Shown here: positions 1-10,062 of the stretch, one piece after another
How the letters are laid out: each line of letters begins with the position of its first letter
Numbering within the stretch: position 1 is the first letter of the stretch
From: Myxococcales bacterium
Lineage (GTDB): Bacteria; Myxococcota_A; Polyangia; Fen-1088
DNA length: 64,000 nt
NCBI GenBank assembly: GCA_025350815.1
Contig: JANXXE010000113.1
Span: forward strand, 1 to 64,000
Direction: 5' to 3'
Program-made: the position numbers and the translations under genes
The notes under the pieces: model-generated
Seen by the model: only the letters and a program-made list of their open reading frames with translations
The model's database searches: none
Told to the model about the DNA's origin: nothing

Positions 1-463
1 GCTGTTCTTCGAAGTACCGCTCGCTCAGGAGTGAGCCGCCTCGCTTGAGGCGCTCGTCGTCCATCGCGAAGCCCTTGATGGTGAACTCCTCGACGACGCG
101 CGTCGCCCACTTGCGAAACTGCACGGCGCGCTCGGAGTTGACCTTGTACCCGACGGCGATCGTGGCCGAGAGGTTGTAGTGCTTGGTGTCGTAGGTCTTG
201 CCGTCGGCGGCAGTTATTAGAAAATTTCGAATAACTGAATCCTCCTCCAGCTCGCTGTCCTCGAACACCTTCTTCAGGTGGTAGTTGATGGTCGGGACTT
301 CCACGTCGTAGAGCTGCCCCATCATCTTCTGACTGAGCCACACGTTCTCGTCGGCGTAGACAGCTTCGACGCCGCCCGAGCCGCTGGCCGCCACGAAGGT
401 GAGGTACTCGGCCGCTGAGGAACGGACGAGGGACGCGGTGAGTGATTTCTTTTTGCGCGTCAC
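1..463 (-). CDS. rhuM: RhuM-family protein, partial (3' end outside window)
   Basis: Reading the minus strand from a GTG at 463 gives an open frame to the window edge (about 154 codons, no stop). Early residues read WLSQKMMGQLYDVEVPTINY, followed by VIRNFLITAADGKTYDTKHY and NLSATIAVGYKVNSERAVQF, the hallmark of RhuM (first named as a Salmonella pathogenicity-island protein, often found inside type I restriction loci). Its biochemical role is not established. The GTG overlaps the hsdS stop as GTGA, so it is the next gene of the restriction operon and probably translationally coupled to it. The C-terminal part is missing only because the window ends. Family assignment is firm; function is unknown. 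Confidence 0.85.
   Translation of the reverse strand, partial: MTRKKKSLTASLVRSSAAEYLTFVAASGSGGVEAVYADENVWLSQKMMGQLYDVEVPTINYHLKKVFEDSELEEDSVIRNFLITAADGKTYDTKHYNLSATIAVGYKVNSERAVQFRKWATRVVEEFTIKGFAMDDERLKRGGSLLSERYFEEQ
211..237. repeat. 8-bp inverted repeat inside rhuM
   Basis: CAGTTATT at 211-218 and AATAACTG at 230-237 form a perfect inverted repeat around an 11-base AT-rich centre. It lies inside the rhuM reading frame, over the codons for the conserved VIRNFLIT stretch, and is AT-rich against a GC-rich background. It may be only a product of the conserved peptide; a hairpin or protein-binding role is possible but unproven. Confidence 0.4.
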
Positions 464-1783
464 GCGATCTCCGAGGCAGCGCGCCCGGCGCACGCGACAG
501 AAAGCTCGCCGGAGAGCAACCGTGGGAGGAGTACATCCCGAACTGTCGCCAAACTCCGATTCGCGAGCTGATTGGCGATCGCGCGTTCGAGGAATCCTCC
601 GACCTGCGTCTCGAACGCGCCCGTGATCGGCTCGGGCGGATACACAACTCGGAATCCTGCAACCAGGCCCTGGCTTAGGTTCTGTTGGGCTGACCCTCTG
701 GCCAGGCCGGCGACGCGCGAACTTCCGTCGAGCATCGACAGGTAGATCAGGGATCGGGTTGTTTCGCGAGGAATCAGCCCACAGCAAGCCTGGTTCGTCG
801 AAAGCTTCAAGGCCGTTAGCGTCACCTCGCCAGCGGTGGCTCCGTACATCGCAACAACCGTTGTGCCTCGCGGCCAGATCTTGGCGCTAGAGTTTTCCAA
901 TCCGGCACGAGAAATCTTTGTCACCGTCTCTGTGACGAACCGCTGCCGGACCTCGCCGGAGGTCAGCCACGGGATCTCGCCTGGTTGCCAATACTCAGCG
1001 ACCTCTCGCTTTGGTGTTCCGCCATTTTCAACCGAGGAGCAGAGCTCTCGGATCTCGGCAATCCGCCACCCCTTCGGGATCGGCCCGGGCTCCGAGTCCT
1101 CGAACTCGCTCGGGAAGAGCTTTGCGGTCTCGGCGTCCATGCCGGTTGGCTGGCGGCCTTCGGATTTGGCGCGGACGGGGTCGAAGTCGACGAACCACGA
1201 CTTGAAGAGCGCTCGCGCCATGGCCTCGAGCGTCTCGTTCATCCGGCGGTTCAGCTCGATCTTGTCGTCGAGGGTGCCGAGGATGTGGGCGATGCGGCGT
1301 TGCTGGCTGAGGTTCCACTTTGGAATCGGAAGGGATCCAATATCACCAAGGTTGAAGTTTGGCTGAGCTGACTGAGCGACACTCCGCCCCACGTATTCTC
1401 GAGTCGCTGGCGCACTGAGCGCATAGTGAATGAACCTGGGGTCCGCCTTCGACGGATCAACGCGGATGATTCCCACGGCCTGGTTGGTGTTCGCCGGGAG
1501 AATTGCCTTCGGAACCACAGCCGTCTTGCCCAGGTAGACACCCGCCATTGAGAAGAGCACATCGCCCTCTTCCAGAATCGAGCGAGCAAGAGCCGCGTGG
1601 GTGTCCGCGTCGATCGCCGCGAAGCATGTCGTGTCGATCCGACCGTCAGGCGTTATGGACTCCGACTTAACGAAGTTAATCCCGCACTCGACGAATGCAC
1701 GGCCGAGGGTTGTTGGAGTCGTTCCCTTCGTGATGCGAACACAGAGGTCTCGAAGCGGAATCGCGAGGGCGGCTGGATTTTCG

Positions 1784-1794
<11 letters not shown>
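460..1794 (-). CDS. hsdS: Type I restriction-modification specificity subunit HsdS
   Basis: 444 residues, normal HsdS length. Two target-recognition halves are visible: residues about 10-160 and 245-400. Each is followed by a conserved helical spacer, the first carrying [20 protein letters not shown] and the second ending near [12 protein letters not shown]. HsdS sets the DNA site recognised by the M2S methylase and the R2M2S nuclease. The ATG at 1794 overlaps the end of hsdM by 11 bases and follows a G-rich Shine-Dalgarno-like stretch, so the two are probably coupled. The TGA at 462-460 overlaps the GTG of rhuM. No frameshift is visible, so the methylase should be functional; the hsdR subunit must lie outside the window. 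Confidence 0.93.
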
Positions 1795-3378
<1,584 letters not shown>

Positions 3379-3382
<4 letters not shown>

Positions 3383-3573
3383 GCGCCCCTCCGCTTCTGC
3401 TCGATCTTCTTCTGGCGTTCGATCCACCGATCGATGTCACCGCGCTTGAAGCGCCATGTCCCTGCGACCTTGAAGCCCGGAAGGTCGTCGCGTTGCACGA
3501 GGCGGTAGACGGTCTTCGCGTCGACATTCAGGTAGACCGCGACATCCTGAACGGTCATCGCCGGTGAACCCAT
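3379..3573 (-). CDS. Excisionase/MerR-type helix-turn-helix protein
   Basis: 64 residues with one HTH_17-like DNA-binding domain: [20 protein letters not shown], then the wing-like [18 protein letters not shown], then a basic tail (QKKIEQKRR). Start chosen at ATG 3573 because AGAGGA sits 8-9 bases upstream; ATG 3558 and a start at 3600 are also open. It is the first gene of the restriction operon and overlaps hsdM. Proteins of this type act as phage or integrative-element excisionase factors or as small transcription regulators; here control of the restriction-modification genes is the simplest inference. No integrase is seen in the window. Confidence 0.8.
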
Positions 3574-3816
3574 CGATGGTGTCCTCTCCGCTGGCTGCAT
3601 GGGAAGCCAGGGTAAAGTAGTCCAAACGAGACCTCGGATCTACGGCTGGGGCGCGGTCGGCGCCATGATCTCGCGCCACCGCGTGCGCTGGTCGACCCAG
3701 TCGGGCGTCTAAGCCTGGTCAGTGTGTACGACGCTGTGCTGGGCGCCCCAGTGCGCACGTAACGGGCGGCGCCGCCGGTTGACAGCCGGGGCCGAATTCG
3801 TGTTCTTCTCTTGCGC

Positions 3817-5397
3817 ATGACACGTCAAACGTTCTGGCCCACGGTCGTTCTTGGATTGATGGTTGCCGGTTCGGCCCTGGCGGCCGATGCCGAGCCGGGA
3901 TTCACGCCGATTTTCGGCGGCCAGGATCTGGCTGGCTGGGACGGCGATCCGAAATTCTGGCGCGTCGATGACGGCGTCATCACCGGGCAGACCACCGTCG
4001 AAAACCCGACCAAGGCAAACACCTTCCTGATTTGGCGCGACGGCAGCGTCGTCGACGATTTCGAGCTGCGTCTGGACTACAAGATTTCCGGCGGCAACTC
4101 GGGCGTTCAGTACCGCAGTGTCGATAAGGGACAGTGGGTGGTCACCGGCTACCAGGCCGACATAGACGCCGGCGACACCCTGTCGGGCGCCCTGTACGAC
4201 GAAGGCGGCCGGGCCATCCTGGCGCAGCGGGGCGACAAGGCCACCGTGGACGACAGCCACAAGCCGAAGGTCGTGGGGCACGTGGGCGACGCAGCCAAGT
4301 TGCAGGCGGGGATCAAGAAGGACGACTGGAACAGCTACGAAATCGTCGCCAAGGGCAAGCACCTGGTGCAAAAGATCAACGGCAAGGTGACGGCCGACGT
4401 CGTCGACAACGACGTCAGCGCCCGCGCCGCCAGCGGCGTTCTTGCGTTGCAGCTGCACAGCGGCGCACCCATGAAGGTGCAGTTCCGCAACCTGCGCATC
4501 AAACGCACCAAGCTGGTCGGCGTCAAGAAGGTCGTGTTCGTCGCCGGTGGCCGCAGCCACAACTACGGCGCCCACGATCTGAAGGCGGGCTGTTACCTGC
4601 TGGCCGATCACCTGGCCGCCAGCGGCCTGGGCATCCAGACGGCCATTTATTATCCGGGCTGGCCGAAGGATCCGACGGCGTTCGACAACGCGGACGCCAT
4701 TGTCGTCTACACCGACGGCGGCGCCCGGCATCCGATCGTTCCGCACCTGGCTCAGGTGGCGGCGCTGGCCAAAAAGGGCGTCGGCATCGGCTTCATGCAC
4801 TACGGCGTCGAGGTCGAGGCCGGCAAGCCCGGGGATTCTTTCCTCGACTGGACGGGCGGATTCTTCGAGGCGAACTGGTCTGTCAATCCGTTCTGGACGC
4901 CGACCGACATGACCTTGGCCAAACACCCCATCACGAACGGTGTTCATCCGTTCTCGGTCAACGACGAGTGGTACTACCACATGCGCTTTCGCCCAAAGAT
5001 GCAGGGTGTGACAGCCATTGTGACCGCCCATCCGACGGCCGCCGACACGCTGATCCGCCCCAACGGTCCGCACGAAGGAAATCCCGCCGTGCGCGAGGCG
5101 GTGGCCAAGAATGAACCGCAGCACCTGATGTGGGCGCGGCAACGGCCTGACGGCGGACGTGGCTTCGGCTTCACCGGCGGTCACGGACACTGGAACTGGG
5201 CGCAGCCCGACCAGCGGCGGCTGCTGCTGAACGCCATTGTTTGGCTCACCAAGGTCAACGTCCCCAAAGGCGGCGTGCCGACCCGCGAAGTCACGATGGC
5301 CGACCTTGAGCTGAACGCGGACGAGGTGCCCGACCCGGCCAAGTTCGATCGCGCCAAGACCGTCGAGCTGGTCAACAAGATGGCGCACGGGAACTAA
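3817..5397 (+). CDS. Exported DUF1080 (3-keto-disaccharide hydrolase-like) plus ThuA-like protein
   Basis: 526 residues from ATG 3817 (the frame also opens at TTG 3811). Signal peptide at residues 1-22 ending GSALA. Residues about 27-230 are a DUF1080 concanavalin-like beta sandwich (FTPIFGGQDLAGWDGDPKFW, later FRNLRIKRTK). Residues about 235-470 are a ThuA-like glutamine-amidotransferase fold (VVFVAGGRSHNYGAHDL, GFGFTGGHGHWNW). Both domains are common in secreted carbohydrate-degrading proteins of Planctomycetes and other bacteria, so a periplasmic role in sugar-derivative breakdown is likely, substrate unknown. It stands alone, facing the metallophosphoesterase with only about 23 bases between the stops. 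The domain fusion is not rare but gives no precise activity. Confidence 0.85.
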   Translation: MTRQTFWPTVVLGLMVAGSALAADAEPGFTPIFGGQDLAGWDGDPKFWRVDDGVITGQTTVENPTKANTFLIWRDGSVVDDFELRLDYKISGGNSGVQYRSVDKGQWVVTGYQADIDAGDTLSGALYDEGGRAILAQRGDKATVDDSHKPKVVGHVGDAAKLQAGIKKDDWNSYEIVAKGKHLVQKINGKVTADVVDNDVSARAASGVLALQLHSGAPMKVQFRNLRIKRTKLVGVKKVVFVAGGRSHNYGAHDLKAGCYLLADHLAASGLGIQTAIYYPGWPKDPTAFDNADAIVVYTDGGARHPIVPHLAQVAALAKKGVGIGFMHYGVEVEAGKPGDSFLDWTGGFFEANWSVNPFWTPTDMTLAKHPITNGVHPFSVNDEWYYHMRFRPKMQGVTAIVTAHPTAADTLIRPNGPHEGNPAVREAVAKNEPQHLMWARQRPDGGRGFGFTGGHGHWNWAQPDQRRLLLNAIVWLTKVNVPKGGVPTREVTMADLELNADEVPDPAKFDRAKTVELVNKMAHGN

Positions 5398-5420
5398 GCC
5401 CAGCCCGGGCCCCCCTGCGT

Positions 5421-6479
5421 TCAGTGGCAGGCGTCGCTGCCGGCGGCGAGTACCAGGCCGGCCTTGGACACAAAGCGCCAGGTGTAGCTGTCCGCTGCGA
5501 GGTCGAACTCGATCACGCCAGCGGTGTCGATGATGCGCACCTCTGCGGCGTCGCTGTGGTGTGCGGTGAAAGATCGATAGAAGGCCGCGCCGCCGCCGGT
5601 GCCGACAATGAACGACCGGATGCCCCTTGACCTGTCGACGGCGCCATTCTTGTCGAGCGGCGCGAACTGCTGGTAGTTGTGCTCGTGCGCTTCCAGCACA
5701 ACGTCCGCGTCGGCGTCGTACAGGGCATCCCATAGCCCCGCGACCTGGTCGACGTCGCCGTATTGAACGCCCTGGTTAAAGCGCGGGTGGTGCCAGTAGG
5801 CCAGCGTGCAGCGCGCGGTGTTCTTGGTCAGATCGGCCTTCAGCCACGCCACCTGCGCCGAGGCCGCGTCGCACGCGACGGAGGTACAGGCGGTATTCGA
5901 GTTGAGGGATATGAGGTGCCAGGCGCCGACGTCGAAGCTGTAGTAACCACGGCCGCGCTCGCCCGCCGGGCCCGTGTTCTGGCCGACGCCATTGAAATAG
6001 TCGAAGTAGCCGGTCGCCTCGGGGTAGGAATATTCGTGATTGCCAGGCGCGGGGTGGGTCAGGGCCTTGAGGGCCGGCACGCCCCAGGACGGCTGGTAGA
6101 AGCGCCTGAAATCGTCGAGCGTGGCATAGGGATACGCGTTGTCACCGAGGGTCAGGATGGCGGCAAGGGATCGCGCGCGGACCAGTTGCATCAGCAGATC
6201 TGACGTCAGGCCTTGCTGGCCGCCCTCACCGGCGATATCGCCCGCAGCGGCAATCGCAACCACGGGTCCTGACGGCAGCGGCGCATCAGTTTCGCCTCCG
6301 GCGTCAGGTGAAAAGAAACTGGGCCCCAAACTGCCAGGGCCGAGCGTCGTGCCGCCCAGGACGGACTGACCACCCAGCGGATCCAATCCGTCGTCAGCGC
6401 ACGCGGCACACAGGGCAGCCAGGCCGATGGCCAGCGACCAGAACTGCAGTTGCTGTGGGAACGTCGGCCGAGCGGCCAT
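5421..6479 (-). CDS. Exported calcineurin-like metallophosphoesterase (purple acid phosphatase-like)
   Basis: 352 residues from ATG 6479; the frame continues upstream to 6734, but that part is Arg/Pro-rich with no signal and is not used. The N-terminus has a hydrophobic signal ending LAALCAAC, close to a lipobox, followed by an Asp/Gly-rich linker. Metallophosphoesterase motifs occur in order: AAGDIAG, LGDNAY, PGNHEYSY, YWHHPRF and EAHEHNYQ, giving the usual two-metal site. This pattern fits alkaline or purple acid phosphatase-like enzymes that cleave phosphate monoesters outside the cytoplasm. It is convergent with the DUF1080 gene and divergent from the YeiH fusion. The substrate cannot be read from the sequence. 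Confidence 0.87.
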   Translation of the reverse strand: MAARPTFPQQLQFWSLAIGLAALCAACADDGLDPLGGQSVLGGTTLGPGSLGPSFFSPDAGGETDAPLPSGPVVAIAAAGDIAGEGGQQGLTSDLLMQLVRARSLAAILTLGDNAYPYATLDDFRRFYQPSWGVPALKALTHPAPGNHEYSYPEATGYFDYFNGVGQNTGPAGERGRGYYSFDVGAWHLISLNSNTACTSVACDAASAQVAWLKADLTKNTARCTLAYWHHPRFNQGVQYGDVDQVAGLWDALYDADADVVLEAHEHNYQQFAPLDKNGAVDRSRGIRSFIVGTGGGAAFYRSFTAHHSDAAEVRIIDTAGVIEFDLAADSYTWRFVSKAGLVLAAGSDACH

Positions 6480-6655
6480 TGCGCGATGGTAACAGGTCAG
6501 CGGACCCCTGCCCGACCTGGCGATCCCCGCCCCACCGGTCGCTGCGGGCGCGGTATCCACGTCTTTGCGCTGGGGCGGCGGCACCTTGCTGATTGCCGCC
6601 GCAGTGAAGGCGCTTTCACCCTCCGGCAGAGGCGGCGCACGCCACACTGACCCTC

Positions 6656-8482
6656 GTGCGTACGCCGCAGTGGATCCCGCGAAAGGCAGATGCCTGGGGC
6701 CTGGCGCTGGCAGCCGGCGTGGGATTGCTGGCAATGGCAGCTACGCGAGTTCTGCCGCCGTCTCCTTATCTGTCTGAGGTTCTGGTGGCGCTGCTCGCTG
6801 GCGTGCTGATCATCAACACCGGCCTGCGCGTTCCCCTGGGACTGGCGGCACCCGGTGGCGTGGAAAGGCAGCCCGACCGCCACGCCGAAGGCTTGCGCTT
6901 CGTGGGCAAATGGGTCCTGCGTCTGGGCGTCATTCTCCTGGGTCTGAAGGTGGACGCGCGCATGTTTGGGATGGGTTCACTGGCACAGATCTTCGGCGTG
7001 GTCGCGTTCACGCTGCCCGCGACCTTCTTTGTTGTTCACGCGCTGGCGGTGCCACTCGGCGTGCGCAGGCCGCTGGCGGATCTGATCGCGGGCGGCACGA
7101 TGATCTGTGGTGCCTCCGCCGTCAGCGCCATCGCACCGGTCGTCGAGGCGCGGCGACAGGAACAGGGCATCGCGCTGGCGACTGTTTTCCTGTTCAGCGT
7201 GACCGCGCTGCTGTTGTTTCGACCGATAGCCATCGCACTGGGACTGGACCCGCATCTGGCGGGTTTGTGGAGTGGCCTGGCCGTCAACGACTTGTCGAGC
7301 GCCCTTGCGGTGGGCAGCCAGATGGGGCCGGGCGGCGCCGAGATGGCGGCAGCGTCCAAATCAGCGCGCGTCTTGCTGCTGGCGCCCGCACTGGTCGTGT
7401 TTGCGGTTTTGCGCTCCGACCGGGCCGCGCCCCGCGATCTGGGGCAACAGGTCACGCGGGTGTTGCCTCGCTTCGTGGTGGGTTATGCCGCGCTGGTGGT
7501 GCTGCGGATGCTGGGCGATCGTGCGTTCGGCGCCGCGGCGGCCTGGCATGCGGTGCTGACATTTGATCGCGTGGCGACGACGCTGTGCCTGGTGACCGTG
7601 TCGGCGGGCATCGGGCTGCACATCGATCTGAAGGGCCTGTTGCAGGCAGGGCCGCGGGTGATGGCCCTGGGCGCAGCCGCCAGCACGATGACTGCGGCGC
7701 TGGCCCTTTCGTTGCTGATGCTGATGAATCGCGGCGCGGCCGCAGCGTCGGCGCTACTGGGAAGCGCGGTGTTGCTGGGCACCTTCGGCCTGTACCGCCT
7801 GACCGCCAGTACCGCCCGGCAGGTGCAGGCCATCCTGCGACGCTTCGAACAGGGGGCGCCCCTGTCCTTGCGCGAGGCCGTGCGCCTGTTGTCACTGTGG
7901 GACGCCAGGCAGGCCCCCGACAACGAGCGCCTGCAGCGTCTGATGCGACAGCTGCATCCGTCGATTGGCGAAATGGTGCCGGTGCGCGAAAGCCCCCTTG
8001 GCCATGGCGAGGGCTGCCGATGGGCCACGTACTGGGAAGGGGCATCGGGCTGGGCGTTGGTGGCCGTGTGCCGCGAACCGGGCGCGGTCACGCCGATTCA
8101 TTCACATTCGCACCGACTGCTGGGCAAGACCATTGCCGGGCGCCTGGAGGAAATTCGCTTCGCCCTGCGCGACCGCAGCGAGTTGCAGGTCAAGAGCCGG
8201 CGCATCCTGGACCACGACGAACTGGTCGACACCGCCGCCCTCGAACTGATTCACATTGTCCGGGTCGCCGGGGATGCGCACGCTATCGACCTGCAGCTGC
8301 GCGGCCCGGAAAGCGGCTGGCCCGGCATCCGCTACGCGACGTTGCAATCTGTGGACCTCGCTGGGCTTGTACCGGGAGCCTGCGTGCGCGTCGCCACCGA
8401 AGTGGATGATCGCCCCGGTCAGGCGGGCGAAGGCCCGGCAGCTGGGCTGCTGCCCGTCGACGCCGTCTCCGTGGCGGGCTGA
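6656..8482 (+). CDS. YeiH-family putative sulfate exporter fused to cysteine-dioxygenase-like cupin
   Basis: 608 residues from GTG 6656. Residues about 12-380 form a 10-11 helix membrane domain with the YeiH/TauZ-family signatures IAGGTMICGASAVSAIAPV (near 144-162) and GLAVNDLSSALAVGSQ. Residues about 400-575 are soluble and match the cysteine dioxygenase pattern: PIHSHSHRLLGKTIAGRLEE (480-499) supplies the His-x-His pair and the Gly...Glu of the first cupin motif, and LIHIVRV (His533) the third iron ligand, followed by AIDLQLRGPE. The usual YeiH protein is about 350 residues, so this is a true extension in one unbroken frame. Cysteine dioxygenase makes cysteine sulfinate, whose breakdown yields sulfite, so coupling oxidation to oxyanion export is chemically sensible but inferred. 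Confidence 0.85.
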   Translation: MRTPQWIPRKADAWGLALAAGVGLLAMAATRVLPPSPYLSEVLVALLAGVLIINTGLRVPLGLAAPGGVERQPDRHAEGLRFVGKWVLRLGVILLGLKVDARMFGMGSLAQIFGVVAFTLPATFFVVHALAVPLGVRRPLADLIAGGTMICGASAVSAIAPVVEARRQEQGIALATVFLFSVTALLLFRPIAIALGLDPHLAGLWSGLAVNDLSSALAVGSQMGPGGAEMAAASKSARVLLLAPALVVFAVLRSDRAAPRDLGQQVTRVLPRFVVGYAALVVLRMLGDRAFGAAAAWHAVLTFDRVATTLCLVTVSAGIGLHIDLKGLLQAGPRVMALGAAASTMTAALALSLLMLMNRGAAAASALLGSAVLLGTFGLYRLTASTARQVQAILRRFEQGAPLSLREAVRLLSLWDARQAPDNERLQRLMRQLHPSIGEMVPVRESPLGHGEGCRWATYWEGASGWALVAVCREPGAVTPIHSHSHRLLGKTIAGRLEEIRFALRDRSELQVKSRRILDHDELVDTAALELIHIVRVAGDAHAIDLQLRGPESGWPGIRYATLQSVDLAGLVPGACVRVATEVDDRPGQAGEGPAAGLLPVDAVSVAG

Positions 8483-8497
8483 ACGCCATCCCGCGCG

Positions 8498-10003
8498 TCA
8501 GGCGCCCGGACGCACGCGCAGACCGGGACGCGCTTCCTTCATCGGGTGCGCGCCGTTCCACGCCGTTCGTCCGCCGACGATGACCTCGCGCATGCCCAGC
8601 GATGCCCGCCAGGGCTCCTTGAAATCCGCTTGCTCGACCAGATCATCCAGCGCGAACAACGACAGATTCGCACGCTTGCCCGGCGCAATCTGGCCGCGAT
8701 CGTTGAAACCAAAGAAACGGGCGGCCCCCGAGGTGATCCGGGCCAGCCCCTGCTGCGCAGAAATCTTGCCCGACCGTACATAGTGGGTCAGGAAACGCGT
8801 AAACGCCGCGAACGAGCGCGGGTGGCAGCCTTGCCGAAAGCCCGAGCCGAACAGATATCCGTCCGAGCCAATCAAACACTTCGGATGACAAATGATCTGA
8901 TCGATGACCTCGGAGGTGGACTCGCGATCGTAGATGCACAGACAGGCCGGATCCTCGATATACAGATCCTGGGCGACCCGTCCCGGTTCGACCCCGCGCA
9001 TGCGGGCGACCTGCGCGACGGTGTGGCCCGCCACGCCGGCAGATTGCGACGAGACAATGTGCACGTCCTCCAGTGATCCGATGCAGATCTCGGTCACGCG
9101 CAAGGGCACCTCGTCCACGGGGAACAGGTGGTCGCGCGCGGGCAGGCGTCCGTACAGGTGCTGAAACATCCAGCCCAGCGTCGTGAAGCCGGCCACGTAG
9201 GGATAAAGATCCATCGCCAGGCTGTCGCGCCTTTCGATCCGTTGCAGCAGCGCCGGCAGCAGGTGATCGTTGCGATCAGAAATGGGGCGCAGATGCGAGA
9301 CCAGCACGGGGCAGCCGGTCTCGTCGCCCAGGGACGCCACCTCGTCGACGGCCGACAGGATCCCCGCACCCTGATCCCTGATGTGGCACGTCAGGGGCCG
9401 GCCAAACCGGGCCAGCACCTTCGCCAGCGCCAGCAATTCGTTGCGATCATAGCCGACCGCCTCGGGATAATTGAGACCGACGGACAGCCCGAGGCCACCC
9501 GAGGCAAGAAATTCTTCGAGCAGGCCCGCCATGCGTTCAATCTCGATTGTTCGCGCGGCCCGCGCCTGTCCCAGCACCGCCAGGCGCAGGGTGCTGTGAC
9601 CCAGCAGATCCGAGACATCGAGGGGCAGCCCCGTCGCCAGCCGCCTGTTGTGTTCGGGCAGCGCGACGTTGTGTCCGGCGTGGCCGGGCAACAGCACCAC
9701 ACTTGGCAAGGGTGTGACCGGCGTCGCGGAGAATCCACAATTGCCGACGACGACGGTTGCCACGCCCTGGCTGAGTGCCGACAGTCCGTCGTTGTCCGGG
9801 TTCACGCAATGAAAGTCCGCGTGGGTGTGCGTGTCGATGAAGGACGGCGTCAGCCAGAAACCGGCGGCGTCCGTGCGTTCCCGCGCCGCGGGACAGGCCG
9901 GGCCGAAGTAGGCGATCCGGTCGCCCGTGATGCCGACGTTGTGCCCGTCGATGAACGCGTTGCCGTCGAACACGCGCGCGCCAGTAATCAATCGGTCGAA
10001 CAT
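8498..10003 (-). CDS. N-acyl-D-amino-acid deacylase (D-aminoacylase)-type amidohydrolase
   Basis: 501 residues, typical of the family. The N-terminal strand MFDRLITGARVFDG and the C-terminal IAPGKRANLSLFALDDL form the composite beta domain around a TIM barrel. Metal-site motifs are SFIDTHTHADF (H59, H61) and VVVGNCGFS (C89), the cysteine being characteristic of D-aminoacylases, with later His and Asp ligands in TCHIRDQG, VLVSHL and LIGSDGY. The family removes N-acyl groups from D-amino acids, but related members hydrolyse other amide or cyclic substrates. The gene is divergent from an MFS carrier with a 59-base spacer, suggesting shared control and uptake of the substrate. Confident on family, not on substrate. 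Confidence 0.88.
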   Translation of the reverse strand: MFDRLITGARVFDGNAFIDGHNVGITGDRIAYFGPACPAARERTDAAGFWLTPSFIDTHTHADFHCVNPDNDGLSALSQGVATVVVGNCGFSATPVTPLPSVVLLPGHAGHNVALPEHNRRLATGLPLDVSDLLGHSTLRLAVLGQARAARTIEIERMAGLLEEFLASGGLGLSVGLNYPEAVGYDRNELLALAKVLARFGRPLTCHIRDQGAGILSAVDEVASLGDETGCPVLVSHLRPISDRNDHLLPALLQRIERRDSLAMDLYPYVAGFTTLGWMFQHLYGRLPARDHLFPVDEVPLRVTEICIGSLEDVHIVSSQSAGVAGHTVAQVARMRGVEPGRVAQDLYIEDPACLCIYDRESTSEVIDQIICHPKCLIGSDGYLFGSGFRQGCHPRSFAAFTRFLTHYVRSGKISAQQGLARITSGAARFFGFNDRGQIAPGKRANLSLFALDDLVEQADFKEPWRASLGMREVIVGGRTAWNGAHPMKEARPGLRVRPGA

Positions 10004-10062
10004 GATATGCCTGGCTGCATGCTAACCGAAGGTCGGGGCGGGGCAATTGGGGGAATTGCGCC

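Noticed and set aside
3709-5733. 674-codon open frame antisense to the DUF1080-ThuA gene
   Set aside because: It lacks any motif, is Arg/Val/Gly-rich and runs across two real genes; typical GC-rich shadow frame.
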